From positions 1 to 8,500 of the forward strand of contig JBQTIA010000051.1 of NCBI GenBank assembly GCA_052388455.1: a stretch of 8,500 nt of DNA, read 5' to 3'. The notes beneath the pieces are model-generated. The model was not told the DNA's origin, did not search any database, and saw nothing but the letters and a program-made list of their open reading frames with translations. This DNA is from CAZSNH01 sp052388455. GTDB taxonomy: Bacteria > Pseudomonadota > Alphaproteobacteria > Rhizobiales > Hyphomicrobiaceae. The position numbers and the translations under genes are program-made. Position 1 is the first letter of the stretch. Every line of letters begins with the position of its first letter. Below are positions 1 through 6,306 of this stretch, piece after piece.

Positions 1-319
1 AGTCTCCACACTTCACTTGCGGCTTGCCGCATACGCCGCGAACCCACTCATTGGCGCAAACCGGAGCATAGCCAGATCGCCCGGACTTCGGATTGTCCCA
101 GCGGGCAGGAAAGACATCGGTTCTGCCGCCGAAGAGACGGCGGAACAGCGCAATCTTCTCGGCCGCGGGCGAGTTGTTGGTCACCGGTCCGGCCGGCGGC
201 GTTACGCTGACCGCTTCAGAGCGTGACGTCTTCACTTTAAGGAGGCGCCGCTCGAGCAGCCGACGCTCCTGCTCGAGCGCCTGCAGTCGTGCGCGGATCT
301 GGTCGACCTCATTGTTCAT
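1..319 (-). CDS. TOTE-type primase/helicase protein, N-terminal part (cut by window start)
   Basis: The first 106 codons are visible, starting at ATG 319-317; the rest lies beyond base 1. Residues 3-30 are a charged Leu/Glu/Arg-rich coiled coil (IRARLQALEQERRLLERR), followed by a Pro/Ser/Thr linker to about 52. From residue 54 comes a highly recognisable block: ALFRRLFGGRTDVFPARW, then SGRSGYAPVCANEWVRGVCG and KPQVKCGD, with Cys88, Cys97 and Cys104 probably belonging to a metal-binding cluster. From memory, this block opens the archaeo-eukaryotic primase (AEP) domain of TOTE conflict-system proteins, which usually continue into a superfamily 2 (DEAD/DEAH) helicase and sometimes a nuclease. 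Those later parts cannot be seen here. The gene follows the SNF2 ATPase on the same strand after 110 bp and probably shares its transcript. No strong Shine-Dalgarno precedes the ATG, and the frame is open upstream, but the coiled-coil start fits the family. Confidence 0.82.
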   Translation of the reverse strand, partial: MNNEVDQIRARLQALEQERRLLERRLLKVKTSRSEAVSVTPPAGPVTNNSPAAEKIALFRRLFGGRTDVFPARWDNPKSGRSGYAPVCANEWVRGVCGKPQVKCGD

Positions 320-429
320 TCGACAGGCCGCTAGGCGCCCCAACAGGAGAATGCGGAGCGTATTGTGTAGTGCGTTCTGCCTTTCCTCGCCATGGGGCGT
401 CCGGAAACGGCAGCGGTGCAGGTTGGGGC

Positions 430-2925
430 TTACGCTTCCAGCTCTTGAGAGCTGTGCAGCACACGCTGTGTCATCCCGGTGAACTGAACCAGCCCGCTCG
501 TTTGTAGGCGCTGCAACAGATCCCATGTCGCCCGATCGATGATCTCGGCCGGCGGCGCTCCGGCAAGCGAATCGGAGATGCGGCGGGCTTCGGCAGAGAT
601 GGCAGCAGGATCGCAGTCCAGCACGGCCAGCAGGTGCGTGTGGCCATCCTGGCCCTGCCGCGTCTCGATCCGGAGCACGCGCTCGCCGTGGCGGCGTTTC
701 AGATCCTCGGCCGCCGCTTCCTCACGCGTGGGAACCTCCAGCACTCTGGCTGACGCGCCCCTCCCACCCGCGTGCATCAGCGCCTGCATGCGCTCGATCA
801 TGGCGGCGCGGCCCGACGGCATCTTGAGCGCGGCAAGATCGCCCTGGCCATCGAGCACACCATCGGCGAGCGCCTGCTTGGCCCCAAGGAGATGCACCAT
901 GCCGTGCTCGATCGAATCCTCGGCGACGAGGTTGACGACCGTCACGTGCCGCATCTGCCCCTTGCGCCACGCGCGCGCGATGCGCTGCTCGAGCTTGGCG
1001 GGATTCCACGGCAGGTCGACGTTGACGACCCCGCTCGCCGCCTGCAGGTTCAAGCCGACGCTGCCGCTGTCGGTCGAAAGGAACAGCCGGCACCGCGGGT
1101 CCTCCTTGAAGCGCGTGATCTCGGCGCGGCGGCGCTGCTGGGCGACCGAGCCGGTGTGCCAGGCGGCCTCGACCCCCATCTCGCGGGCGAGATCGCGCAC
1201 CATGTCCAGCATGCGCTCCCACTCGGAGAACACGATCACCTTGGCGCCGGGCTCTGCAAGAAGATCCCCGAGCACGCGCTCCAATTCCTCGAGCTTCGGA
1301 GAAATCCGGCATTGGGGATCGAGGATCGCCGGCGTGTCGCAGATCATGCGCATGCAGGCGAGCCACTTCTGCAATTGGTCGAACTCCTCGGGCCGCAGCG
1401 GCCGACGCTGCGCCTGCGCCAGCAGCCGGGCGGCCTTCCTGGCAAACTCCTCGTAGCGGATGCGCTGCTCCTCGGCCATGGCCACGAAGTAATTTGTGAC
1501 GGTGCGCCCGGGCAGCTCGGTCTCGACATCGGCCTTGCGCCGGCGCAGCATCACTGGAGCGATGCGAGCCCTGAGCGCGGCGAGGTTTTGATAGTTCTCT
1601 GGCCGGCCGCGCTCATCGAGCACGTAGAACTCGCGGTTGAAGCGGAACAACGGCCCGAGCAGCTCGGGATCGAGGTACTGCACGATCGAGTAGAGCTCTT
1701 CTATCCGGTTTTCGAGCGGAGTGCCGGTCAGCACGAAGGCGTAGGGCGACTTGAGCCGCTTGACCTCGCGCGCTGTCTTGGTCTGCCAGTTCTTGATGCG
1801 CTGCGCCTCGTCCAGAATGACAAGGTCGGGCACCAACAGCGCGTTGATGTCGTGCGCGTCGGCCAGCACCTGCTCGTAGTTGACGATGTTGAAGAAGGAC
1901 GGCTCGCGATAGGATGCCAGCCGCATCTGGCGGGGTCCGAACACGGACTTGGCAGGCCGCTCCGTGAAGCGGGCGATCTGCTCCTCCCACTCGGTCTTGA
2001 GCGAGGCCGGACAGACCACCAGCACGCGCTTCACGCCCTTGCGCCTGGCCAACAGCTCGGCCGCTGCAATGGCCTGCACGGTCTTGCCGAGGCCCATCTC
2101 GTCGGCGAGAAGCGCCCGCTCGCCGAAAGCGAGGTGCAGCATACCTTCGCGCTGATATGGCAGCAGCGGCAGCAGCGTCATATCGAAAGTCGCCGTACCC
2201 TGTTCCACGGCGCTGAGGAAAGCAGCGCGGGCCTTGGCACGGACACGTTGGTACCGCTCGCGCGCCAGCCACGGCTCCAAGTGTCGTGAAACCCGCACCT
2301 GCCGCCGCACGGCCGCCGGTGCGGTCGGCCACATCTTCAGCAGTCTCGCCAAATTCGATGGATTGGCCTTCAAACCGTCATCGCGATCCAGGAACGGAGC
2401 CAGCCAAGTGCGCGCGGCAGCATTCCTGCTGCGCGGGCCCTCGGGCCAGACGACAACCGGCCGTGAGCCGTTGCGGCGGTCGATGAAAATCTCCACACGC
2501 GCGCTTACACCGGTCGTGCCACCGCGAAACGCGCCTCGCCGGCGCAATAGCTCGATCACACCCTCGATGTGCTTGCAGGTGCCAAGGCCGTTGACGCGGT
2601 GATCAATGCAGCCGCAGGAGTTCGTACGGGGTTCGAGGCTGCGGATCTCCACCTCGTAGGTGTTGTTGCTCTCCGAGCGCACCCAGAACTTGCCGAATAC
2701 CGGCTCGCGCCGCTCCAAGGGCTCGATAGCAGCTATCTCGGTGCGACCGCGCCAGTGCCTGAGCCCGATCTCGTCCTCGTCGCTCGTGTTCCAGCCGTTT
2801 GTCTCGGGCGGCTTGTCGAGGACCGCCCGGGCGCGCGTCTTGCCCTTTGTCAGCCGGTCAGGGCTGCGGGACGCCTTGTGCGCAGGCGCACTGCGCGCGG
2901 CGCTGGAGTTGGAATCGATCAGCAT
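430..2925 (-). CDS. SNF2-family ATPase/helicase with N-terminal SWIM zinc finger
   Basis: The product is 831 residues from ATG 2925 and acts as a double-stranded-nucleic-acid-dependent ATPase or translocase (Swi2/Snf2 group of SF2). Residues are numbered from that ATG. A SWIM-type CxCx(10)CxH finger lies at 104-119 (CGCIDHRVNGLGTCKH). The first RecA lobe has motif I DEMGLGKT (275-282), motif Ia VCPASLKTEW (about 304-313), motif II DEAQ (372-375) and motif III LTGTPLENR (about 399-407). The second lobe has VIVFSEWERM (about 563-572), motif V TDSGSVGLNLQ (618-628) and motif VI QRIARAWRKGQ (647-657). All helicase motifs are intact, so it should be active. About 160 C-terminal residues match nothing I recognise. 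The frame is open to a TTG at 3006, but those 27 extra residues (WSPLAFALP...) look non-native, and a possible -10 element lies just upstream of that TTG, so the internal ATG is preferred; GTG codons between them remain possible. The downstream partner is the TOTE primase protein. The SWIM finger probably binds DNA or protein and targets the motor. Confidence 0.93.
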   Translation of the reverse strand: MLIDSNSSAARSAPAHKASRSPDRLTKGKTRARAVLDKPPETNGWNTSDEDEIGLRHWRGRTEIAAIEPLERREPVFGKFWVRSESNNTYEVEIRSLEPRTNSCGCIDHRVNGLGTCKHIEGVIELLRRRGAFRGGTTGVSARVEIFIDRRNGSRPVVVWPEGPRSRNAAARTWLAPFLDRDDGLKANPSNLARLLKMWPTAPAAVRRQVRVSRHLEPWLARERYQRVRAKARAAFLSAVEQGTATFDMTLLPLLPYQREGMLHLAFGERALLADEMGLGKTVQAIAAAELLARRKGVKRVLVVCPASLKTEWEEQIARFTERPAKSVFGPRQMRLASYREPSFFNIVNYEQVLADAHDINALLVPDLVILDEAQRIKNWQTKTAREVKRLKSPYAFVLTGTPLENRIEELYSIVQYLDPELLGPLFRFNREFYVLDERGRPENYQNLAALRARIAPVMLRRRKADVETELPGRTVTNYFVAMAEEQRIRYEEFARKAARLLAQAQRRPLRPEEFDQLQKWLACMRMICDTPAILDPQCRISPKLEELERVLGDLLAEPGAKVIVFSEWERMLDMVRDLAREMGVEAAWHTGSVAQQRRRAEITRFKEDPRCRLFLSTDSGSVGLNLQAASGVVNVDLPWNPAKLEQRIARAWRKGQMRHVTVVNLVAEDSIEHGMVHLLGAKQALADGVLDGQGDLAALKMPSGRAAMIERMQALMHAGGRGASARVLEVPTREEAAAEDLKRRHGERVLRIETRQGQDGHTHLLAVLDCDPAAISAEARRISDSLAGAPPAEIIDRATWDLLQRLQTSGLVQFTGMTQRVLHSSQELEA

Positions 2926-3008
2926 TGCCAGACGATAGGCGATGTGCACGCCGACGGCCACGAGCCGGAAGCGCACCGGCAGTGCAAAAGCTAGCGGGCT
3001 CCACAAGA

Positions 3009-3014
3009 ATTGTA
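3009..3014 (-). promoter_or_regulatory. Possible -10 element upstream of the SNF2 gene
   Basis: Read on the minus strand this is TACAAT, one base from the sigma-70 consensus TATAAT, about 84 bp upstream of the preferred ATG at 2925. No convincing -35 hexamer is found 16-18 bp further upstream, so this is only suggestive. If it is real, transcription would begin near 3000-3003, at or beyond the alternative TTG start at 3006, which argues for a start further downstream. Confidence 0.22.
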
Positions 3015-3084
3015 GAGAGCGCCAGACGTTTCCGAGCGCCTCGAGTGTGCGGCCAGGGCCGATGCGCGAGACGATCCCTGCTAC

Positions 3085-3414
3085 TCAATTCGCTTCATAA
3101 TCGCGAGCGGTCCGCGCATGCGGCATCAGGAATTCCGCAAGATCACGCACCACGCCGGCAAGAGAGCCCGGCTGCACCGACACGTCCGCGATGAATGAAG
3201 TCCATTGCTGCTGCTTGGCTGCGTCATCGGCAAAGGCAGGCGTCAGGCAGTCCGGAGCCTCCGACGGTAGTGGCGTCTGCCGGCGATCAAAGGTCGCGCG
3301 GATGGCGCGTGCGAGTTCATCTCCGGTGAACTCCCGCGAGCCAGAGAGCACCCTGATGTCGTAGAAATCCTTCATCCGACTGTTGGCGCGACCTAGAAGC
3401 ACCATTGCCTCCAG
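3085..3414 (-). pseudogene. C-terminal remnant of an AbiEii/AbiGii-type nucleotidyltransferase toxin
   Basis: Recognisable residues begin LEAMVLLGRANSRMKDFYDI, characteristic of the C-terminal region of the AbiEii/AbiGii toxin family (the NTase half of type IV-like AbiE toxin-antitoxin systems). They continue through a typical tail (TFDRRQTPLPSE, LTPAFADDAAKQQQW) to a stop at 3085. Intact members are roughly 280-310 residues; only about 110 remain. The N-terminal nucleotidyltransferase core, with the catalytic GS and D-x-D/E motifs, is absent. The codon just before the homology is an in-frame TAA (3417-3415), and the minus-strand sequence upstream shows no AbiEii-like residues in any frame. 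An ATG at 3405-3403, preceded by GGAGG, could permit translation of a 106-residue peptide, but the GGAGG is simply the codons for the conserved residues ahead of that Met. No AbiEi antitoxin gene is present. It is therefore a dead relic, cut at an inverted repeat. Confidence 0.85.
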
Positions 3415-3437
3415 TTATGGGGAGCTGCGCATAACTG
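3412..3437. repeat. 8-bp perfect inverted repeat at the AbiEii truncation point
   Basis: CAGTTATG (3412-3419) and its exact reverse complement CATAACTG (3430-3437) flank a 10-bp spacer (GGGAGCTGCG). The left arm begins on the last recognisable AbiEii codon and contains the TAA that ends the homology. Paired arms of this size with a short spacer resemble tyrosine-recombinase core sites or a mobile-element end. No recombinase gene is visible in the window, so the function is inferred only from position and symmetry. Confidence 0.6.
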
Positions 3438-3785
3438 CAGCCAGTTGGCGATGTAGTGGGCGTGATCGTCCCGCAGTGCGGTGTGACGGAAAGGTCCTCA
3501 CAGAGGAATGCCGAACCGAGTTCGGCCAGTTCCTCGACGCTGCGCTCTTGCGTGCCAATCCGTGTGAACCGACGATCGAGCCGCGACTTGAGACCCTTCC
3601 AATGCAGAGTCTCCTTGTAAGAATCCGGTGAGGATCGCAGATGATGGGGCGGGGCGGGACGATGGGCGCTCGTGCAGGACTTTGTTGCTCTGCAACGTTG
3701 TTGGTGGCCCTTTTTGTCGGTGATCCGCTGGGAGACCGTGTCAGTTGCTGCGGGTGATCGAGTTGATGAGTCGGCAACTTAGTTT
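3438..3785. other. About 350 bp with no supportable gene
   Basis: Open frames here, such as one on the minus strand through 3415-3903, encode Arg/Pro/Ser-rich sequence with no domain, no good ribosome-binding site and no resemblance to the truncated AbiEii gene. No tRNA cloverleaf, CRISPR array or T-run terminator is apparent. The one structural element is the hairpin at 3510-3526. The stretch probably is rearranged mobile-element or gene debris plus the leader of the plus-strand 2H gene. Confidence 0.5.
3510..3526. repeat. Short hairpin (7-bp stem, 3-nt loop)
   Basis: GCCGAAC (3510-3516) and GTTCGGC (3520-3526) are exact reverse complements separated by CGA. No T tract follows on either strand, so it is not an obvious intrinsic terminator. 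It could be a protein-binding palindrome or part of mobile-element debris; a chance GC-rich stem is also possible. Confidence 0.4.
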
Positions 3786-4337
3786 TTGGACAGGGATGCA
3801 ACGCTGCACAACGTGTTTTTTGCGTTTGTGCCGGACGCGGCGATGGCTGCGTGCGCAGTGGGGCTCGCACGAGATGCGCGTCGATACTTGGGGCTGACTG
3901 CAACGCCGATTCCGCCGGAGCGCCTCCATGTCACTTTGCTATCTGTCGGTGTTTTTTCCGGCGCGTGCCCGCCTTCCGCTATCGATGCCGCAATGAGGGC
4001 AGCCGACACTGTTTCGATGGCGCCATTCAAGATCGAGTTCGATCGTATCGCAAGTTTTTCCGGTGGTCATGGGAAGCGAGCGCTTGTTTTGACGGGTGGC
4101 GACGGCCTCGATGGCCTCGTGACACTCCGCAAAGCTCTGAGCAAAGCGATGACGAAGGTCGGCTCGAGACTCCAGCCGCAGTCGGGCTCCTCACCTCATT
4201 TGACCATGATGTACGACGATCGAGTGTGTGATTCCTTCCCCATCGAACCGTTAAGCTGGACCGTCAGCGGATTTGCGCTCGTCGATAGCCTGGTCGGCCA
4301 ATCGAGGCACATGCATCTGGGTCAGTGGTCTCTTTGA
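3786..4337 (+). CDS. 2'-5' RNA ligase family / 2H phosphoesterase protein
   Basis: The 183-residue cytoplasmic protein carries the two defining H-x-T motifs of the 2H phosphoesterase superfamily: LHVTLL (His48, Thr50) and SPHLTMMYD (His138, Thr140). The fold markers fit the bacterial LigT/ThpR type: an opening NVFFAFVPDAA strand-helix, and a hydrophobic strand ahead of each H-x-T. Members hydrolyse 2',3'-cyclic phosphates on RNA or nucleotides (RNA 2',3'-cyclic phosphodiesterase), and some attack other cyclic nucleotides; the substrate here cannot be read from the sequence. The length is normal for the family and both catalytic pairs are intact. The start is uncertain. An in-frame TAG at 3780-3782 excludes anything earlier, so TTG 3786 is the first option, while GTG 3813 would remove residues ahead of the first strand; neither has a good ribosome-binding site. 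It is the only plus-strand gene in the window, sits between two decayed genes, and appears lower in GC than its neighbours, which suggests a separate origin. Confidence 0.82.
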   Translation: MDRDATLHNVFFAFVPDAAMAACAVGLARDARRYLGLTATPIPPERLHVTLLSVGVFSGACPPSAIDAAMRAADTVSMAPFKIEFDRIASFSGGHGKRALVLTGGDGLDGLVTLRKALSKAMTKVGSRLQPQSGSSPHLTMMYDDRVCDSFPIEPLSWTVSGFALVDSLVGQSRHMHLGQWSL

Positions 4338-4407
4338 GATCGCGATCGGCGGCACCTTTGGCCCAATGTGCCTGACGCACACCCGCACTGTCGGTCGATG
4401 CCTGCGA

Positions 4408-4696
4408 TCAGGCAGCCGGAGCTGCGGCCCTTGCGGCCTGCCAGTTCCACGGCAGCAAGGTCGACGATGTGCTTGATCGGGTGATCGGCGATGCGGGCGA
4501 GGATGTCGGCGAGCCACGCACGTGGATCGACGTCGTTGAGCTTGCCGGTCTCGATCAGGGTGAACATGGCGGCCACCCGGTTGCCACCACTGTCGCTTCC
4601 ACAGAAGGTCCAGTTTTTGTACCCGACCGTGATACCACGAACGTCCCACTCCGCCGCCTTGTTGCTCATGCAGAGACGGCCGTCGTCGAGGAAGCT
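4408..4696 (-). pseudogene. IS66-family transposase, C-terminal fragment with a frameshift
   Basis: On the minus strand, FLDDGRLCMSNKAAEWDVRG then ITVGYKNWTFCGSDSGGNRV, FTLIETGKLNDVDPRAWL and ARIADHPIKHIVDL follow the C-terminal end of IS66-family transposases (family version: LDDGRL...NNAAERALRG...NWTFAGSD). The Glu in NKAAE corresponds to the position of the catalytic Glu of the DDE triad, while neighbouring positions are altered (N to K, RA to WD). About 96 of some 500 residues remain. A single extra A on the plus strand at 4457-4458 shifts the frame. Reading past it restores the expected LPWNWQAARAAAPAA ending at the TGA at 4410-4408; unshifted, the frame runs on to 4322. Homology begins right after an in-frame TAA (4699-4697), a few bases from the TPR gene stop. 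It is non-functional; only the insertion sequence's distal end persists. No clear terminal inverted repeat is found between 4338 and 4407. Confidence 0.85.
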
Positions 4697-4704
4697 TTAG
4701 TGGC

Positions 4705-5802
4705 TCACCGTCCATGCAGCGAACGGATGGTGAGCGCGTTTCGATCCTTGGCAAATACCAATGTCGCGAACATCGTGCCTTTCGGCGTGATCATCTGATA
4801 TCTGCGGGCATCCTGCTCCGCCCGCCGGTCATCATCGCGGAGCTGCACGGCAAAGCGGCCCTTGAAGCCGGCACTTATGTCCTCGAACAAGTGCCGGTCG
4901 ACGGGTTGGGTGGTCAGCGAGCAGACATAGACCGGCGGTCTGGCGGCCGTTACCGAGCGAATGAGAGCGTAGGTGCCGAAGCGGTCCGAGAACGTCCATC
5001 CGCCGTCCATGCGGGACTGCGCGCTGCGGCTGCGCATGAGATCGGCATCGGTCGCGGGCTTCCAGCCGCCGACGATGGCCAGGGTCTTGAGGCCTTCGAG
5101 ATTGTCGCCATGGGCGATGCAGCTTTCGGCGACGAGGCGCAGAACATGCTCGACATGCCGGGCATGGGCGATTTCCGAGAGGATCTTCGTGGTGTCCGCT
5201 GCGGCTGTGTTGCCATCACTACCGAGGAACGCCTGGAATCTTTGGCGTGCGGCCGCCGCTTCGGCGTCATCTGCATCGCGCGCGATGGCCGCTTCGTAGT
5301 CGGCAAGGGCCGCTTTCAGGTCGCGGCGGCGCGCATGCACGATGGCGCGGTTGAACCAAGTATCGCTGATCTCGGGCTGCAAGCGCACGGCTTCGTCGAG
5401 ATCGGCCAGGGCCTCGTCGAGCTTGCCGAGATTGGACAACGCATTGCCCCGGTTCATGTGCGCGTAGGGCTGCTTTGGGTTGAGACCTAAGGCTTGCGTG
5501 AAATCCGTAACCGCAGCCGTGTAGTCACCCCGTGCATACTGCACGTTGCCGCGATTGTAGTAGGCCAGGGCCGCATGTGGGTTGAGCACGATGGCGGCGT
5601 TGAACCCGGCGAGCGCGCGATCGAGCTCTCCTTTCAGGTAGTCCGCAACGGCGCGGTCGTGCATTTCCAGAAAGCCGTCGGGTTGTCGCAGCGCGGGGCG
5701 ATCCGCGCCCGTTTCGGCGACGGCCACTTTCGGGACCACCCAGGCCAAGCCCGTCATCGCCAGGACAACACCGACGGTATGGATGATGGATGACAAGCGC
5801 AT
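4705..5802 (-). CDS. Exported tetratricopeptide-repeat protein
   Basis: The product has 365 residues. Residues 1-29 form a Sec-type signal peptide (hydrophobic IIHTVGVVLAMTGLAWVV, likely cleavage after AVA), placing it in the periplasm. Residues about 43-178 hold four TPR units with the usual A-x-Y/W-N-R-G and A-x-x-D-x-x-x-A spacing, for instance YYNRGNVQYARGDYTAAVTD and HMNRGNALSNLGKLDEALAD; such repeats bind partner proteins. Residues about 205-365 form a separate domain I do not recognise, with conserved-looking CIAHGDNLEGL and VYVCSLTTQP segments and a beta-rich end. It follows the His-rich protein gene by 33 bp on the same strand and probably belongs to the czcA transcript, suggesting a scaffold or stress role in the envelope during metal stress; that link is inference. 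No strong ribosome-binding site precedes the ATG. The stop lies within about 10 bp of the IS66 fragment, yet the C-terminus looks natural. Confidence 0.85.
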   Translation of the reverse strand: MRLSSIIHTVGVVLAMTGLAWVVPKVAVAETGADRPALRQPDGFLEMHDRAVADYLKGELDRALAGFNAAIVLNPHAALAYYNRGNVQYARGDYTAAVTDFTQALGLNPKQPYAHMNRGNALSNLGKLDEALADLDEAVRLQPEISDTWFNRAIVHARRRDLKAALADYEAAIARDADDAEAAAARQRFQAFLGSDGNTAAADTTKILSEIAHARHVEHVLRLVAESCIAHGDNLEGLKTLAIVGGWKPATDADLMRSRSAQSRMDGGWTFSDRFGTYALIRSVTAARPPVYVCSLTTQPVDRHLFEDISAGFKGRFAVQLRDDDRRAEQDARRYQMITPKGTMFATLVFAKDRNALTIRSLHGR

Positions 5803-5835
5803 GGGTGGTCTCGTCAGACTAAGGATGACCCGTCT

Positions 5836-6306
5836 TCATTTGAGCGCTCCGGCGGGATAGAGACCCTCGACCAGCGGCAGCAGGCCCTTGAGCTTTGAAA
5901 GTGCCGCCGATGCGACATCGGCCTTCTTGTCTTCCGCCCCGTGGTGCAGTTCATCGACCGCCTTATCGAGCTGCTTCAAGGCCGAGGCGAGTTTGCCCTT
6001 CGACGCTTCTGCGACCATGTCGGATTTTGCTTCCAGCGTATGCACCGCCGCTTCCAGATGCTCGCCGGCCGCGTGCACATCGTCGAGCTTGGCGGCGGCC
6101 AGAGCTGCTTCGGATTCCGCGACCTTGGCCGTGATGAGGGTCCAGGCATCTCTAACCGTTTCGGGGGCCTTTACGTCGAAGTGGCTCTTCTCCTTGCTGT
6201 GATCGTGGCCGGTGCCGTGGTCATGACCTTCCTCGGCCAACGCCGGAAGTGCCAGGCCGAGTGCGAGGGCGGCAGCGAGGGCCGTCAAGGTACGTTTCAT
6301 CGTCAT
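5836..6306 (-). CDS. Small exported His-rich helical protein of the metal-efflux operon
   Basis: The product has 156 residues. A signal peptide covers residues 1-24 (charged MTMKR, Ala/Leu core, cleavage after ALA). The mature N-terminus is a His/Asp cluster, EEGHDHGTGHDHSKEKSH (residues 25-42), a plausible binding site for Zn, Co, Cd or Cu. Residues 48-130 are strongly helical and heptad-like, rich in Ala, Glu, Lys and Leu, with HH at 121-122; the C-terminal tail is GLLPLVEGLYPAGALK. I do not recognise a named family. The ATG at 6306 overlaps the czcA stop in an ATGA (6306-6303), and AAGGAG lies 8 bp upstream inside the end of czcA, so translation is probably coupled. This spacing decides for 6306 rather than the second ATG at 6300. 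A periplasmic metal-binding or chaperone role beside the pump is inferred from composition and position. Confidence 0.85.
   Translation of the reverse strand: MTMKRTLTALAAALALGLALPALAEEGHDHGTGHDHSKEKSHFDVKAPETVRDAWTLITAKVAESEAALAAAKLDDVHAAGEHLEAAVHTLEAKSDMVAEASKGKLASALKQLDKAVDELHHGAEDKKADVASAALSKLKGLLPLVEGLYPAGALK

Noticed and set aside
772..2289. Long plus-strand open frame (about 505 codons)
   Set aside because: It is antisense to the SNF2 gene, whose minus-strand frame contains every helicase motif. The plus-strand translation is His/Leu/Glu/Arg-rich with no domain, as expected for a shadow frame in GC-rich DNA.
2926..3006. 27-codon N-terminal extension of the SNF2 protein from TTG 3006
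   Set aside because: It has a rare start codon, a hydrophobic sequence unlike the family's start, and overlaps a possible promoter region; ATG 2925 is preferred, though not proven.
3415..3903. Minus-strand 162-codon frame upstream of the AbiEii relic
   Set aside because: The product is Arg/Pro/Ser-rich with no AbiEii N-terminal motifs, overlaps the 2H gene antisense, and ends inside the inverted repeat; most likely non-coding.
4338..4347. Perfect palindrome GATCGCGATC directly after the 2H gene stop
   Set aside because: A 10-bp palindrome without loop or T tract is not a terminator, and such GATC/CGCG strings are common in GC-rich DNA.
4251..4754. Minus-strand 167-codon frame overlapping the IS66 relic and the 2H gene end
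   Set aside because: It is out of frame with the transposase homology for most of its length and only coincides with the restored LPWNW tail after the 1-bp shift; not a separate gene.
4714..5490. Plus-strand 258-codon frame
   Set aside because: It is antisense to the TPR gene; the minus strand carries a signal peptide and four TPRs, the plus strand nothing recognisable.
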